A DNA stretch of 64,000 bases from Flavobacterium hankyongi (GTDB lineage Bacteria > Bacteroidota > Bacteroidia > Flavobacteriales > Flavobacteriaceae), in assembly GCF_036840915.1 (NCBI RefSeq), contig NZ_CP085725.1, positions 248,001-312,000 on the forward strand, given 5' to 3'. A program made the translations under genes and the position numbers. Under the pieces are notes generated by a model. The model made no database searches and was not told the DNA's origin. It saw nothing but the letters and a program-made list of their open reading frames with translations. This document shows, one piece after another, positions 1 through 11,189 of this stretch (the first letter of the stretch is position 1; each line of letters starts with the position of its first letter).

Positions 1-701
1 CACCTATGTATTTAATGGCTCGTGTGATAAAATCAATGGGAATAAAAATGGTGCTTTCGGGCGAAGGTTCCGATGAGTTGTTTGGTGGCTATTTGTATTT
101 CCATAAAGCGCCGAATGCCAAAGAATTCCACGAAGAAACAGTCCGTAAGTTGAGTAAACTACATATGTACGATTGTTTGCGTGCGAATAAAAGTTTAGCA
201 GCTTGGGGTATCGAAGGTCGTGTACCGTTTTTAGATAAAGAATTCATGGACATAGCCATGCGAATCAACCCGCAAGACAAAATGATCAATGGAGAGCGTA
301 TGGAAAAATGGGTACTTCGTAAAGCATTTGAAGATATGTTGCCTGAAAGTGTGGCATGGCGTCAGAAAGAACAATTCAGTGACGGAGTAGGTTATAGTTG
401 GATTGATACCTTGAAAGAAATGGTGGCCGAAGCAGTTTCTGATGAGCAATTGGCCAATGCTAAATTCCGATTCCCGATTCAAACGCCTATGAACAAAGAA
501 GAATATTATTATCGTACCATTTTTAGTGAACATTATCCGAGTGATACTGCAGCGTTATGTGTGCCTCAAGAAGCCAGTGTGGCTTGTAGTACCAAAATTG
601 CTTTAGAATGGGATGAAGCCTTCAAAAAACTAAATGATCCTTCCGGTAGAGCAGTAGCCAATGTTCATGAAGAAGCTTATGAAAAAGAAATAGTTGTATA
701 G
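1..701 (+). CDS. asnB: Asparagine synthase (glutamine-hydrolysing), C-terminal part, cut by the window edge
   Basis: Asparagine synthase B makes asparagine from aspartate, ATP and an amide nitrogen from glutamine. Only the C-terminal synthetase domain is inside the window; the reading frame is open from base 3 and the glutaminase domain lies to the left. The motif SGEGSDELFGGY near the start of the visible part is typical of the AsnB ATP-pyrophosphatase domain, and GIEGRVPFLDKEFMD matches a conserved block of the same family. The stop at 699-701 is followed by a strong terminator at 760-791, so the gene ends its transcription unit. The apparent ATG at 6 is internal. The family call is secure; the length cannot be judged. 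Confidence 0.93.
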   Translation, partial: PMYLMARVIKSMGIKMVLSGEGSDELFGGYLYFHKAPNAKEFHEETVRKLSKLHMYDCLRANKSLAAWGIEGRVPFLDKEFMDIAMRINPQDKMINGERMEKWVLRKAFEDMLPESVAWRQKEQFSDGVGYSWIDTLKEMVAEAVSDEQLANAKFRFPIQTPMNKEEYYYRTIFSEHYPSDTAALCVPQEASVACSTKIALEWDEAFKKLNDPSGRAVANVHEEAYEKEIVV

Positions 702-759
702 TTTTAGTTAGTTCAAGATAACTTCCGGATAATTCACACTACGCTGAATAGGAAGTAGA

Positions 760-791
760 AACCTCAGTAATTAAGTTGCTGAGGTTTTTTT
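760..791 (+). terminator. Rho-independent terminator after asnB
   Basis: Inverted repeat AACCTCAG (760-767) and CTGAGGTT (779-786) with an 11-base loop, followed by a T run. It lies about 60 bases after the asnB stop and points downstream of it. Confidence 0.85.
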
Positions 792-821
792 GTGTCCAAT
801 TTCAAAATAAATCAATTTTTA

Positions 822-928
822 AAATCGATTTTAAGGCCTTATAATCAATCTTCTGTTTTAGTACTTTTTTTGATTGATTTAAAAAGTATCAAAATCCGTT
901 TTAAGGCTATTTTTATTCGATTTAAGGC
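822..928. repeat. Three imperfect copies of an NCGATTTTAAGGC-like motif upstream of gyrB
   Basis: AAATCGATTTTAAGGC (822-837), AAATCCGTTTTAAGGC (892-907) and ATTCGATTTAAGGC (915-928) are direct repeats in the 349-base gap between asnB and gyrB. An inverted pair AATCAATC (843-850) and GATTGATT (872-879) lies between copies one and two. Function is unknown. A regulator binding upstream of gyrB is a guess. Confidence 0.5.
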
Positions 929-957
929 ATTATCTCTTTATTAACACTTGTTGATAA

Positions 958-2991
<2,034 letters not shown>

Positions 2992-3026
2992 AAAACGAAT
3001 AAAAACAACCAAAATTTATACATAAA

Positions 3027-3962
3027 ATGAAAGTTACTATAGTTGGAGCTGGAAACGTTGGAGCAACTTGTGCAGACGTGATGGCTTACAGAGGAATTGC
3101 AAGCGAGATCGTATTGTTAGACATCCGTGAGGGTTTTGCTGAAGGTAAAGCTTTAGATATTACACAATGTGCAACCAATACAGGATTTAATACCAAAGTA
3201 ACGGGTGTTACGAATGATTATTCGAAAACGGCTGGAAGTAATGTGGTAGTAATTACTTCTGGAATTCCAAGAAAACCAGGAATGACTCGTGAAGAGTTAA
3301 TTGGTATCAATGCAGGAATTGTAAAATCAGTTGCTGAAAACTTATTACAGTATTCTCCAGAGGCTATTTTCGTAATTGTATCTAACCCAATGGATACCAT
3401 GACGTATTTAGCATACAAATCGTTAGGATTGCCTAAAAACAGAATCATTGGAATGGGTGGAGCATTAGATAGCTCACGTTTCAGAACCTATCTGTCTTTG
3501 GCTTTAGATAAACCAGCTAATGATATTTCTGCAATGGTTATTGGTGGTCATGGTGATACAACGATGATTCCATTAACACGTTTGGCTTCTTACAATGGAA
3601 TTCCAGTTTCTCAATTTTTATCACAAGAGCAATTAGATAAAGTAGCTGCTGATACTATGGTAGGTGGAGCAACGTTAACAGGATTGTTAGGGACTTCTGC
3701 TTGGTATGCTCCTGGAGCTTCGGTGGCGTATTTAGTAGATTCTATCTTAAATGATCAAAAGAAAATGATTGCATGTTCAGTTTTTGTTGAAGGTGAATAT
3801 GGTCAAAACGACATTTGCATCGGAGTACCTTGTATTATTGGTAAAAACGGTTTAGAAGAAATTATTGATATCAAATTAAACGATGCTGAAAAAGCTTTGT
3901 TCGCTAAGTCTGCCGATGCAGTTCGTGGTATGAATGATGCTTTGGCTACAGTTTTAGGATAA
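3027..3962 (+). CDS. mdh: Malate dehydrogenase (LDH-like type)
   Basis: It oxidises malate to oxaloacetate with NAD+ in the citric acid cycle. The 311-aa protein opens with the Rossmann motif GAGNVGAT (residues 7-14). Substrate-binding arginines are seen in RKPGMTREE (R82, R88) and near R151, and the catalytic His175 in GGHGDT. Arg at position 82, rather than Gln, marks malate rather than lactate specificity. It belongs to the short LDH-like malate dehydrogenases of Bacteroidota. It follows gyrB closely and ends at a strong terminator at 3982-4011. Confidence 0.96.
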   Translation: MKVTIVGAGNVGATCADVMAYRGIASEIVLLDIREGFAEGKALDITQCATNTGFNTKVTGVTNDYSKTAGSNVVVITSGIPRKPGMTREELIGINAGIVKSVAENLLQYSPEAIFVIVSNPMDTMTYLAYKSLGLPKNRIIGMGGALDSSRFRTYLSLALDKPANDISAMVIGGHGDTTMIPLTRLASYNGIPVSQFLSQEQLDKVAADTMVGGATLTGLLGTSAWYAPGASVAYLVDSILNDQKKMIACSVFVEGEYGQNDICIGVPCIIGKNGLEEIIDIKLNDAEKALFAKSADAVRGMNDALATVLG

Positions 3963-3981
3963 ACTTTTGAAAATAAATATG

Positions 3982-4011
3982 AAAAGACTGCTTTTTTGCA
4001 GTCTTTTTTTT
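3982..4011 (+). terminator. Rho-independent terminator after mdh
   Basis: AAAAGACTGC (3982-3991) pairs with GCAGTCTTTT (3998-4007) across a short loop and runs into T residues, 20 bases after the mdh stop. Confidence 0.9.
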
Positions 4012-4031
4012 GATATTAATCAATAAATAAA

Positions 4032-4062
4032 TTGGTTAATCACATTCAGAATTATATATTTG
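4032..4062 (+). promoter_or_regulatory. Predicted promoter of secDF
   Basis: TTG (4032-4034), 20-base spacer, TATATTTG (4055-4062): a full match to the Bacteroidota primary-sigma consensus TTG-N19/20-TAnnTTTG. It implies a leader of about 90 bases before the secDF ATG at 4156. Confidence 0.7.
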
Positions 4063-4155
4063 CACGTTTTCTAAAATTGGGGCAGTGTCTTTGCACCTCA
4101 TTTCTATTAAACTAACCAAAACAAAACAAAAAGAATTAATTAATTTTTACAAAGA

Positions 4156-7108
4156 ATGCAGAATAGAGGACTTATTAAATTTTTTGCAATTTTGTTTGCA
4201 GTGGTAAGTATTTACCAGCTGTCGTTCACCTTTGTGGCAAACAAAGTTAAAGGCGATGCAAAAGCATTTGCAAAAGGAGATCAGGAAAAAGAAATCAAAT
4301 ACCTTGACTCAATTGGTAAAGAAAAAGTGTTTTTAAACTATTTTACTTACAATGAGGTTGCTGACAAGCAAATTAACAAAGGTCTTGACTTAGAAGGAGG
4401 TATTAACGTTACTCTTCAAATTTCAGTAAAAGACGTATTAAAAGGTTTAGCAAACAATACTGCTAACCCAGTTTTTAATAAAGCTCTTGCTGACGCAAAA
4501 AAGAATCAAAAAGGAAATCAATCATATTTAGATGCTTTTTATGATGCTTTTGAAGCGGCTTCTGCTGGTACAAGTACAAAATTAGCTTCTCCAGATGTTT
4601 TTGGTAACAGAAACTTAGCTGAAGAAATCAATTTCAACATGTCTGAAAGTCAAGTAAAAAGTGTAATCAATAAAAAAGTTGACGAGTCAGTACAAAGTGC
4701 TTTTGGTGTATTACGTGAACGTATCGACAAATTTGGTGTAACACAACCAAATATTGTTAAGTTAGGTAACACTGGGCGTATCCTTGTTGAATTACCTGGA
4801 GCGAAAGATGTTGACCGTGCTAAAAAATTATTGTCTTCTACAGCTCAATTAGAGTTCTGGGAAACTTTTAAAGTTGAAGAAGTTGGTAACTACTTAATGA
4901 CAGTTAATGAAGCTTTAAAGAAAACAGAAAAAGCTCCAGTAGCTGAAGCTGCAAAAGCTACATCAAAAATTGATTCATTATTAGTTGATAAATCAAAAGA
5001 TTCTGCAACTGCTAAAAAAGGAGACAATCCATTATTTGATAAATTAATGCCAATCAGCCAAAGTGGTCCAATTTTAGGTATGATTGCTACTAAAGATACT
5101 GCTGCAGTTAATGCTTATTTAAAAAGAGCTGATATTAAAGCATTATTGCCTTCAAACCTTGCTGATGCAAAATTTGTTTATGGAAAACCAAGAACAGAAG
5201 ATGCTGAAGCAGTTGAAATGTATGCTTTAAAAGGAAATAGAACAAATACTCCTCCTATGAGCGGAAGTGTTCTAGTTGATGCGTCTGATTCATTTGATCA
5301 AATGGGTAAACCATCGGTTACTATGCAAATGAATGGTAAAGGAGCAAAAATCTGGGAAGAATTAACAGGTAGAGCTTATTCACAACAAAGTAATATTGCT
5401 ATTGTTTTAGATAACATAGTTTATTCAGCTCCTGGTGTTACTTCAGGACCAATTGCTGGAGGGCGTTCTGAAATTTCTGGTGTTTTCTCTGTTGAAGAAA
5501 CTAAAGACTTAGCAAACGTTCTACGTGCTGGTAAATTACCTGCTGCTGCAGAAATCGTTCAGTCAGAAGTTGTAGGTCCATCATTAGGACAAAAAGCTAT
5601 TGACAATGGTACCACTTCTGCTTTAGTAGGATTGATTTTAGTAGCATTGTGGATGATGATTTATTACGGAAAATCAGGTTGGTATGCAAACATTGCATTA
5701 ATAGTTAACTTACTATTTTTATTTGGTATTTTATCAAGCTTAGGTGCGGTATTAACATTACCAGGTATTGCAGGTATTGTATTAACATTAGGTACTGCAG
5801 TAGATGCAAATATCATTATTTATGAAAGAGCAAAAGAAGAACTTCATCATGGATTGAGTTTAGGAGAAGCTGTGAAAAAATCATTTTCATGGGCAGGAGC
5901 GATGCGTTCGATTATTGATGCTAATGTTACTCACGTATTAACAGGTGTTATTTTATACATCTTTGGTACAGGTCCTATCAAAGGTTTTGCAACAACATTA
6001 TTAATTGGTATTATTACATCATTATTTACATCTATCTTTATTACTAGAATTTTATTAGATAGAGCTGTATCTAAAAATGAAGAATTAACATTTACTACAA
6101 AATGGTCTAAAAACTGGTTCCAAGGTTTCAATTTTGATTTCTTGAAAGTAAAAAAATTCACTTATATCTTCTCTTCATTAGTGGTTATTATTTCTGTAAT
6201 TTCATTTTTCGTGAACGGATTAGATGAAGGTGTTGATTTCGTGGGAGGTAGAACTTTCCAAGTTAAGTTTGAGAAAACAATTGAGCCTTCGGTAGTTTCT
6301 GATGAGTTATCTAAAGTGTTTGGTACTACAGAAGCAAAAGTATTTGGTGATTCTGATCAGTTAAGAATTACAACGAAATATAAAATTGAAGAAGAAGGAG
6401 TAGCTGTTGATGCTGAAGTAAACAAAATGTTATATGACAACTTGAAAAAAACACTTCTCAGCAGATATGACTTACGACAAATTCATTACTTTATATGAAG
6501 GTAAAAAATTAGGAGTTCTTTCAGGATCTAAAGTGGGTGCTGCTATTTCTAACGACATCAAAACAAACTCTTTCTGGGCTGTAATTGGTGCTATGTTAGT
6601 GGTTGCATTATACTTAATCGTTTCTTTCCGTAAATGGCAATATTCATTAGGAGCATTAGCTGCTGTTGCACACGACGTAATTTTCGTTTTAGGAATTTAC
6701 TCATTATGTTATAAGTTTATGCCTTTCCACATGGAAATGGATCAGCACTTTATTGCTGCTATCTTAACGGTTATTGGTTACTCAATGAACGATACAGTAA
6801 TTGTATTCGACAGAGTTCGTGAATTCTTAGCTGGAAATACTAAAGGTGATTTCAATCATATCGTTAACGATTCAATTAACACAACGTTATCAAGAACAAT
6901 CAATACTTCATTAACAATGATTTTAGTATTGGCTATCATGTTCGTTTTTGGTGGTGAATCGATCAGAGGATTCGTTTTCGCGATGTTAATTGGTATCGGA
7001 ATTGGAACATATTCATCTTTATTCATGGCAACTCCAGTATTAGTAGATACTATGCCTAAAAAAGATAAAGAAGAAATCGAAAGAAGACATGCTGAATTAA
7101 ACAAGTAA
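4156..7108 (+). CDS. secDF: Protein translocase subunit SecDF (single-chain fusion), apparent +1 frameshift
   Basis: SecDF is the proton-driven membrane protein that helps pull Sec substrates across the inner membrane; in Bacteroidota SecD and SecF are one chain. The first frame (4156 to about 6450) holds an N-terminal membrane segment, the SecD motif LDLEGGINV, a large periplasmic region and the SecD membrane domain. The SecF half starts at DEGVDFVGGRTF. Frame 1 then runs to an out-of-place stop at 6498, while the SecF membrane domain continues in frame 2 to 7108. Removing one A from the A7 run at 6445-6451 joins the frames smoothly (LKKHFSADMTYDKF) and gives 983 aa, normal for the family. 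A sequencing or assembly error is most likely; a real mutation or slippage is possible. Confidence 0.85.
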
Positions 7109-7132
7109 TCTTTTAGATTTAAACTATATTTG

Positions 7133-7158
7133 AAGTCCCGAGTAATCGGGACTTTTTT
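7133..7158 (+). terminator. Rho-independent terminator after secDF
   Basis: AAGTCCCGA (7133-7141) and TCGGGACTT (7146-7154) form a 9-bp stem with a 4-base loop followed by T residues. It lies between secDF and csaA. Confidence 0.85.
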
Positions 7159-7170
7159 AATTTTATAAAT

Positions 7171-7509
7171 ATGAATGTATTAAGTTGGAACGAATTTGAA
7201 AACGTTGAAATGCGAGTGGGAACTATTGTTGAGGTAAAAGATTTTCCAGAAGCAAGAAAGCCTGCATTTCAATTAATAATCGATTTTGGAAGCGAATTAG
7301 GAATTAAAAAATCATCTGCTCAAATCACCAAAAGATACTCGAAAGATGAATTAATCAATAAGCAAATTATTGCTGTGGTTAATTTTTCTAAAAAGCAAAT
7401 AGGACCTTTTATTAGCGAATGTTTGGTTTTGGGATCAGTTGGTGTGGATAATGATATTGTTTTGCTTACAACCGATAAGAAGGTAGAAAATGGGTTGAGA
7501 ATAGGTTGA
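7171..7509 (+). CDS. csaA: CsaA-like tRNA-binding domain protein
   Basis: A 112-aa protein made up of one tRNA-binding OB-fold, as in CsaA, a dimeric export-related chaperone of Bacillus and archaea and a relative of the C-terminal part of MetRS. Family blocks seen are MRVGTIVEVKDFPEARKPA at the start, SSAQITKRY in the middle, and QIIAVVNFSKKQIGPFISE near the end. The length is typical. It lies just after the secDF terminator and ends at a bidirectional terminator at 7533-7560. A role in secretion is known only for Bacillus CsaA and is an inference here. Confidence 0.85.
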   Translation: MNVLSWNEFENVEMRVGTIVEVKDFPEARKPAFQLIIDFGSELGIKKSSAQITKRYSKDELINKQIIAVVNFSKKQIGPFISECLVLGSVGVDNDIVLLTTDKKVENGLRIG

Positions 7510-7532
7510 TTCTATTTGATTTTAAATATTAA

Positions 7533-7560
7533 AAAAGCCCAAATGTAAGTTTGGGCTTTT
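7533..7560. terminator. Bidirectional terminator between csaA and the DUF3276 gene
   Basis: AAAAGCCCAAA (7533-7543) and TTTGGGCTTTT (7550-7560) form an 11-bp stem with A and T tracts on both sides, serving two convergent genes. Confidence 0.9.
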
Positions 7561-7568
7561 CTATATGA

Positions 7569-7946
7569 TTAAATATCGTCAAAATCGATATCAGTAAAGT
7601 TGTTTCTTGGCTCTTCGTCTGATCTTTCAGAGTAGTATTCCTTTTTGAAATCTTTTTGATGTCTTTCTGAAATTACTTCTTCTCCTTTTTGTTTAAGAAC
7701 AAAATCAGTCATTTCTCCTAAAATATCAGTAAAAGCAGCGAAATCTTCTTTATAAAGATAGATTTTGTGCTTTTTGAAGTGAAATGAACCATCTTCTTCA
7801 GTAAATTTTTTACTTTCTGTAATGGTTACATAATAATCATCAGCTTTTGTTGAGCGCACATCAAAAAAGTAGGTTCTTCTTCCAGCACGCAAAACTTTAG
7901 AAAAAATTTCTTCTTTTTCTAACATGTCGTGTTCGTTCATATTCAT
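7569..7946 (-). CDS. PUR-alpha-like DUF3276 family protein
   Basis: A small, highly charged protein of 125 aa. The segment KVLRAGRRTYFFDVRSTKADDYY and the KKHKIYLYKEDF block are typical of DUF3276, which adopts a PUR repeat fold related to eukaryotic Pur-alpha and binds single-stranded nucleic acid in studied homologues. The C-terminus is acidic (DIDFDDI). The frame is open up to 7994, but an ATTTG box resembling a -7 element (about 7973-7977 on the minus strand) lies inside that extension. The start at the ATG cluster near 7946 is therefore preferred. Its exact cellular role is not established. Confidence 0.85.
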   Translation of the reverse strand: MNMNEHDMLEKEEIFSKVLRAGRRTYFFDVRSTKADDYYVTITESKKFTEEDGSFHFKKHKIYLYKEDFAAFTDILGEMTDFVLKQKGEEVISERHQKDFKKEYYSERSDEEPRNNFTDIDFDDI

Positions 7947-8006
7947 TCTATCAGATAGGTTTATTGTTTCCCAAATTTGAAAAAAAAAACACAACTAAAC
8001 AAAAAA

Positions 8007-9767
8007 TTACAGTAATTCTTTTTCTGTAATTTGTTTTAAATACAATTCTTTGTAGTATCCTTCTTGGTTTACTAGTTGATAATGAGTGCCTTGCTGTGTG
8101 ATTTGTCCGTTATTTAAAACAATAATTTTGTTGGCATTTTTAGCAGAAGAAACTCGGTGACTAACAATTATTGTGGTTTTGTTTTTACAGACAATTTGCA
8201 GATTATTTAGTATTGTTTCTTCGGTTTCTGTATCAACAGCAGATAAGCAATCATCTAGTAACAAAATTTCTGGATTATTGATAATTGCTCTCGCAATTGA
8301 TACTCTTTGTTTTTGCCCACCAGATAGTGTAATACCTCTTTCTCCTATCATTGTCTCGTAATGATCCTTAAAATTGATTATGTTTTCATGCACATCAGCA
8401 TATTTTGCGGCTTGAATTACTTCTTCATCAGTCGCATTTTCTTTACCAAACTTAATATTGTTTTTTATGGTGTCTGAAAATAAGAAAGCATCTTGTGGTA
8501 CAACTCCAATACTATTTCTTAAATCAGTAAGATTTGCTTTAGTTAGACTAATTCCGTCAATAATTACTTCACCAGATGTTGGATCGTGTAATCTACTTAT
8601 TAAGGATAGAATTGTTGATTTCCCTGAACCTGTTCTTCCTATAATTGCTAAAGTTTCGCCTTTTTTCACTTCAAAGGAAATATTGTCTAATGCTTTAATT
8701 TTTGTGTCTTCATATACAAGAGAAACATTTTTAAATGCAATCTCTCCTTCAAATTCCATAGAAGAACTATTTTCGTTTTTTATATCGGGTTCAATTTTTA
8801 AAAATTCATTAATTCTTTTTTGTGAGGCTTCTGCTTCTTGAACTAATGATGATACCCATCCTAGTGATGCAACTGGCCAAACCAACATATTGATATATAG
8901 AATAAACTTAGCAATTACTCCAATATTTGTAATTGATCCATTAATATACATAAATCCGCCTATAGAAATTATTAATAAGTTACTAATACCTATTAATAAT
9001 AACATTAATGGTCCAAAAAATGCTTGTGTTTTAGCTAATTTTAAGCTCTTTTCATTGCTTTCCATTGCAAGATTAGAAAATTCATTTTGCTTATAGTTTT
9101 CTATGCTATATGATTTTATAACTCTAATGCCAGAAAAGAATTCTTGCGAAAAACTGGAAAGCACAGATAGATTTTTTTGGAATTCAGTACTTTTTTTGTT
9201 GATTTCTGAGCTAAGCTTGAAAATAAAATAGGATAAAATAGGTAAGGGCAGAAGAGTAATAAAAGTTAGTTTAGGAGAAACTCTATACATGTAAAATATT
9301 ACAACTGAAAACCTTATAAATGTATTTATAGTATACATTACAGCGGGGCCAACATACATTCTAACTCTTCCAACATCTTCACTGATTCTATTCATTAAAT
9401 CGCCAGTTCTGTTTTTTTTGTAAAAATTTTGGCTTAGTCTTTCGTATTGCTGAAATACTTCATTTTTCAAATCAAATTCAACATGTCTCGACATCACTAT
9501 TAATGTTTGACGCATTAAAAAAGTTAATACACCAGCAATTAATGTCGTAACAATTATCCAAAGAATGTTGTTAAGTAATATTTTTTTTACAGATTCTATA
9601 CTGGAGCTGTCAGATTTTATATGTGATTCTATTGCAGCAATAGAATCACCAATTAATTCTGGAGTATAAAGTGAGAAAAATTGTGCAATTATTGTGATTA
9701 AAATACCTCCAATAAAATGAGTTTTATATTTAATAAAATAATGATTTATATAACTTAGTTCTTTCAT
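8007..9767 (-). CDS. ABC exporter half-transporter (permease fused to ATPase)
   Basis: A 586-aa MsbA/BmrC-type half transporter: six membrane helices in residues 15-305, then a nucleotide-binding domain. Motifs: Walker A GRTGSGKS (377-384), signature LSGGQ (481-485), Walker B ILLLDD (501-506) and H-loop His537. The residue after the Walker B Asp is Asp506 rather than the catalytic Glu, as in the degenerate subunit of heterodimeric exporters such as BmrC or TM287. This suggests it pairs with a second half encoded elsewhere, since no partner gene is adjacent. The substrate, lipid or drug, cannot be told. It is transcribed alone, divergently from the leucine dehydrogenase gene. Confidence 0.9.
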   Translation of the reverse strand: MKELSYINHYFIKYKTHFIGGILITIIAQFFSLYTPELIGDSIAAIESHIKSDSSSIESVKKILLNNILWIIVTTLIAGVLTFLMRQTLIVMSRHVEFDLKNEVFQQYERLSQNFYKKNRTGDLMNRISEDVGRVRMYVGPAVMYTINTFIRFSVVIFYMYRVSPKLTFITLLPLPILSYFIFKLSSEINKKSTEFQKNLSVLSSFSQEFFSGIRVIKSYSIENYKQNEFSNLAMESNEKSLKLAKTQAFFGPLMLLLIGISNLLIISIGGFMYINGSITNIGVIAKFILYINMLVWPVASLGWVSSLVQEAEASQKRINEFLKIEPDIKNENSSSMEFEGEIAFKNVSLVYEDTKIKALDNISFEVKKGETLAIIGRTGSGKSTILSLISRLHDPTSGEVIIDGISLTKANLTDLRNSIGVVPQDAFLFSDTIKNNIKFGKENATDEEVIQAAKYADVHENIINFKDHYETMIGERGITLSGGQKQRVSIARAIINNPEILLLDDCLSAVDTETEETILNNLQIVCKNKTTIIVSHRVSSAKNANKIIVLNNGQITQQGTHYQLVNQEGYYKELYLKQITEKELL

Positions 9768-9888
9768 TTTGACAATAAATGAGGATAAAATGTTAATTTA
9801 TTTATTTAAAATTTATTTAAATATCAAATTTATTAGTGAATGTGTAATTATTAATTTATTAATATTATATTAATATTTTGTCTTATTA

Positions 9889-9919
9889 TTGCAAACTTTT
9901 AATTTAAAACGTAATTTTG
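9889..9919 (+). promoter_or_regulatory. Predicted promoter of the leucine dehydrogenase gene
   Basis: TTG (9889-9891), 20-base spacer, TAATTTTG (9912-9919). It matches the Bacteroidota consensus at both elements and predicts a start of transcription about 43 bases before the ATG at 9967. Confidence 0.75.
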
Positions 9920-9966
9920 CACCGACTTTTTTAAAAAGTGTAAAAATAAAAAAAACACACTATAAT

Positions 9967-11070
9967 ATGATTACTGAATCTTTAAAAGCTAGTGAGCTTC
10001 ACAAAATTGACCCAGTATTTGGACAATTATCATTTGATAATCACGAACAAATTGTTTTTTGCAATGACAAAGATACTGGTTTAAAGGCAATAATAGGAAT
10101 ACATAACACAGTTTTAGGACCAGCTTTAGGTGGTACAAGAATGTGGAAATATACTAACGAATGGGAAGCATTAAATGATGTTTTACGTTTGTCAAGAGGA
10201 ATGACCTATAAGTCAGCTATCTCAGGATTAAATTTAGGGGGTGGTAAAGCAGTTATCATTGGTGACTCTAAAGTTGATAAAACTCCTGAAATGATTGCTA
10301 AATTTGGTCAGTATGTTAACTCTTTAAGCGGTAAATATATCACTGCTGAAGATGTAGGAACAACTACAGCAGATATGGACTTAATCCGTAAATATACTGA
10401 GCACGTAACAGGTATTTCAGAATCAATTGGAGGTTCTGGAAATCCTTCTCCAGTAACTGCTTATGGAGTTTACATGGGAATGAAAGCTGCGGCTAAATAT
10501 AAATTTGGTTCAGACAACTTAGACGGAAAAAGAGTTTTAGTACAAGGAATTGGACATGTTGGCGAAACTTTAGTAGATTATTTAACTGCTGAAGGTGCTA
10601 AAGTTGTTATTTCTGATATTAATGAAGATCGTTTAAAAGAAATAGGTAACAAATACGGTGCTAAAATTTTTACTGGAGACGATTTATACAGTGCAGATGT
10701 TGATATTTATGCGCCATGTGCTTTAGGTGCTACTCTTAATGATGAAACTATTGGAAAATTAAAAGCTCAAGTTATTGCAGGAGCTGCTAATAATCAATTA
10801 GCTAACGAAATTAAGCACGGACAAATGTTGAAAGATAAAGGAATTTTATATGCTCCTGATTTCTTAATCAATGCTGGTGGTATTATCAATGTTTATGCGG
10901 AGATTGTTAAGTACGATAAAGCAGAAGCTATGCGTAAAACTGAGAATATCTATAATACAACATTGGAAATTTTCGATTATGCTGATGCTAATAACATTAC
11001 AACGCATGAAGCGGCATTCAAAATTGCTCAAAACAGAATCGATTTGAGAAAAAAAGAATTAGCTAAATAA
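9967..11070 (+). CDS. Glu/Leu/Phe/Val dehydrogenase family, probably leucine dehydrogenase
   Basis: Deaminates branched-chain amino acids to 2-oxo acids with NAD+, a first step in their breakdown and in branched-chain fatty-acid precursor supply. The protein has 367 aa, the usual size of leucine dehydrogenases and shorter than glutamate dehydrogenases. It shows GPALGGTRMW, the catalytic-lysine segment MTYKSA (K82), GGGKAVI (K94), and a Rossmann motif VQGIGHVGETL in the second domain. The frame extends upstream to 9889, but that overlaps the promoter, so the ATG at 9967 is the start. Leucine rather than valine or phenylalanine as substrate is inferred from family size and phylum. Confidence 0.9.
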   Translation: MITESLKASELHKIDPVFGQLSFDNHEQIVFCNDKDTGLKAIIGIHNTVLGPALGGTRMWKYTNEWEALNDVLRLSRGMTYKSAISGLNLGGGKAVIIGDSKVDKTPEMIAKFGQYVNSLSGKYITAEDVGTTTADMDLIRKYTEHVTGISESIGGSGNPSPVTAYGVYMGMKAAAKYKFGSDNLDGKRVLVQGIGHVGETLVDYLTAEGAKVVISDINEDRLKEIGNKYGAKIFTGDDLYSADVDIYAPCALGATLNDETIGKLKAQVIAGAANNQLANEIKHGQMLKDKGILYAPDFLINAGGIINVYAEIVKYDKAEAMRKTENIYNTTLEIFDYADANNITTHEAAFKIAQNRIDLRKKELAK

Positions 11071-11131
11071 CAGCATCAAAATTTCTTCTGGCTAAATTTC
11101 TAAGAAGTTTAGCTAGGTTTAAATAAAATTG

Positions 11132-11165
11132 TATTTTTGTGAAGCGAAAGAATTTCTTTCGCTTC
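11132..11165 (+). promoter_or_regulatory. Predicted -7 element and 5' hairpin of nusB
   Basis: TATTTTTG (11132-11139) fits the -7 consensus. It is followed at once by a perfect 10-bp inverted repeat GAAGCGAAAG (11141-11150) and CTTTCGCTTC (11156-11165). The stem would lie at the very 5' end of nusB mRNA, or it may act as the terminator of the preceding dehydrogenase gene; the T tract after it is weak. Confidence 0.55.
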
Positions 11166-11189
11166 ATTAATTTTTAAAAGTTCTTATAA

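Noticed and set aside
949-957. DnaA-box-like TTATCAACA on the minus strand upstream of gyrB
   Set aside because: One mismatch to the consensus and only a single copy; no dnaA, no cluster of boxes and no origin-like features nearby.
6467-7108. A separate secF gene starting at 6467
   Set aside because: The SecF signature DEGVDFVGG lies in the other frame before the break, so this is only the end of one SecDF chain.
8458-8841. Open frame of 127 codons on the plus strand inside the ABC exporter gene
   Set aside because: Antisense shadow of a well-conserved nucleotide-binding domain; no promoter and no family match.
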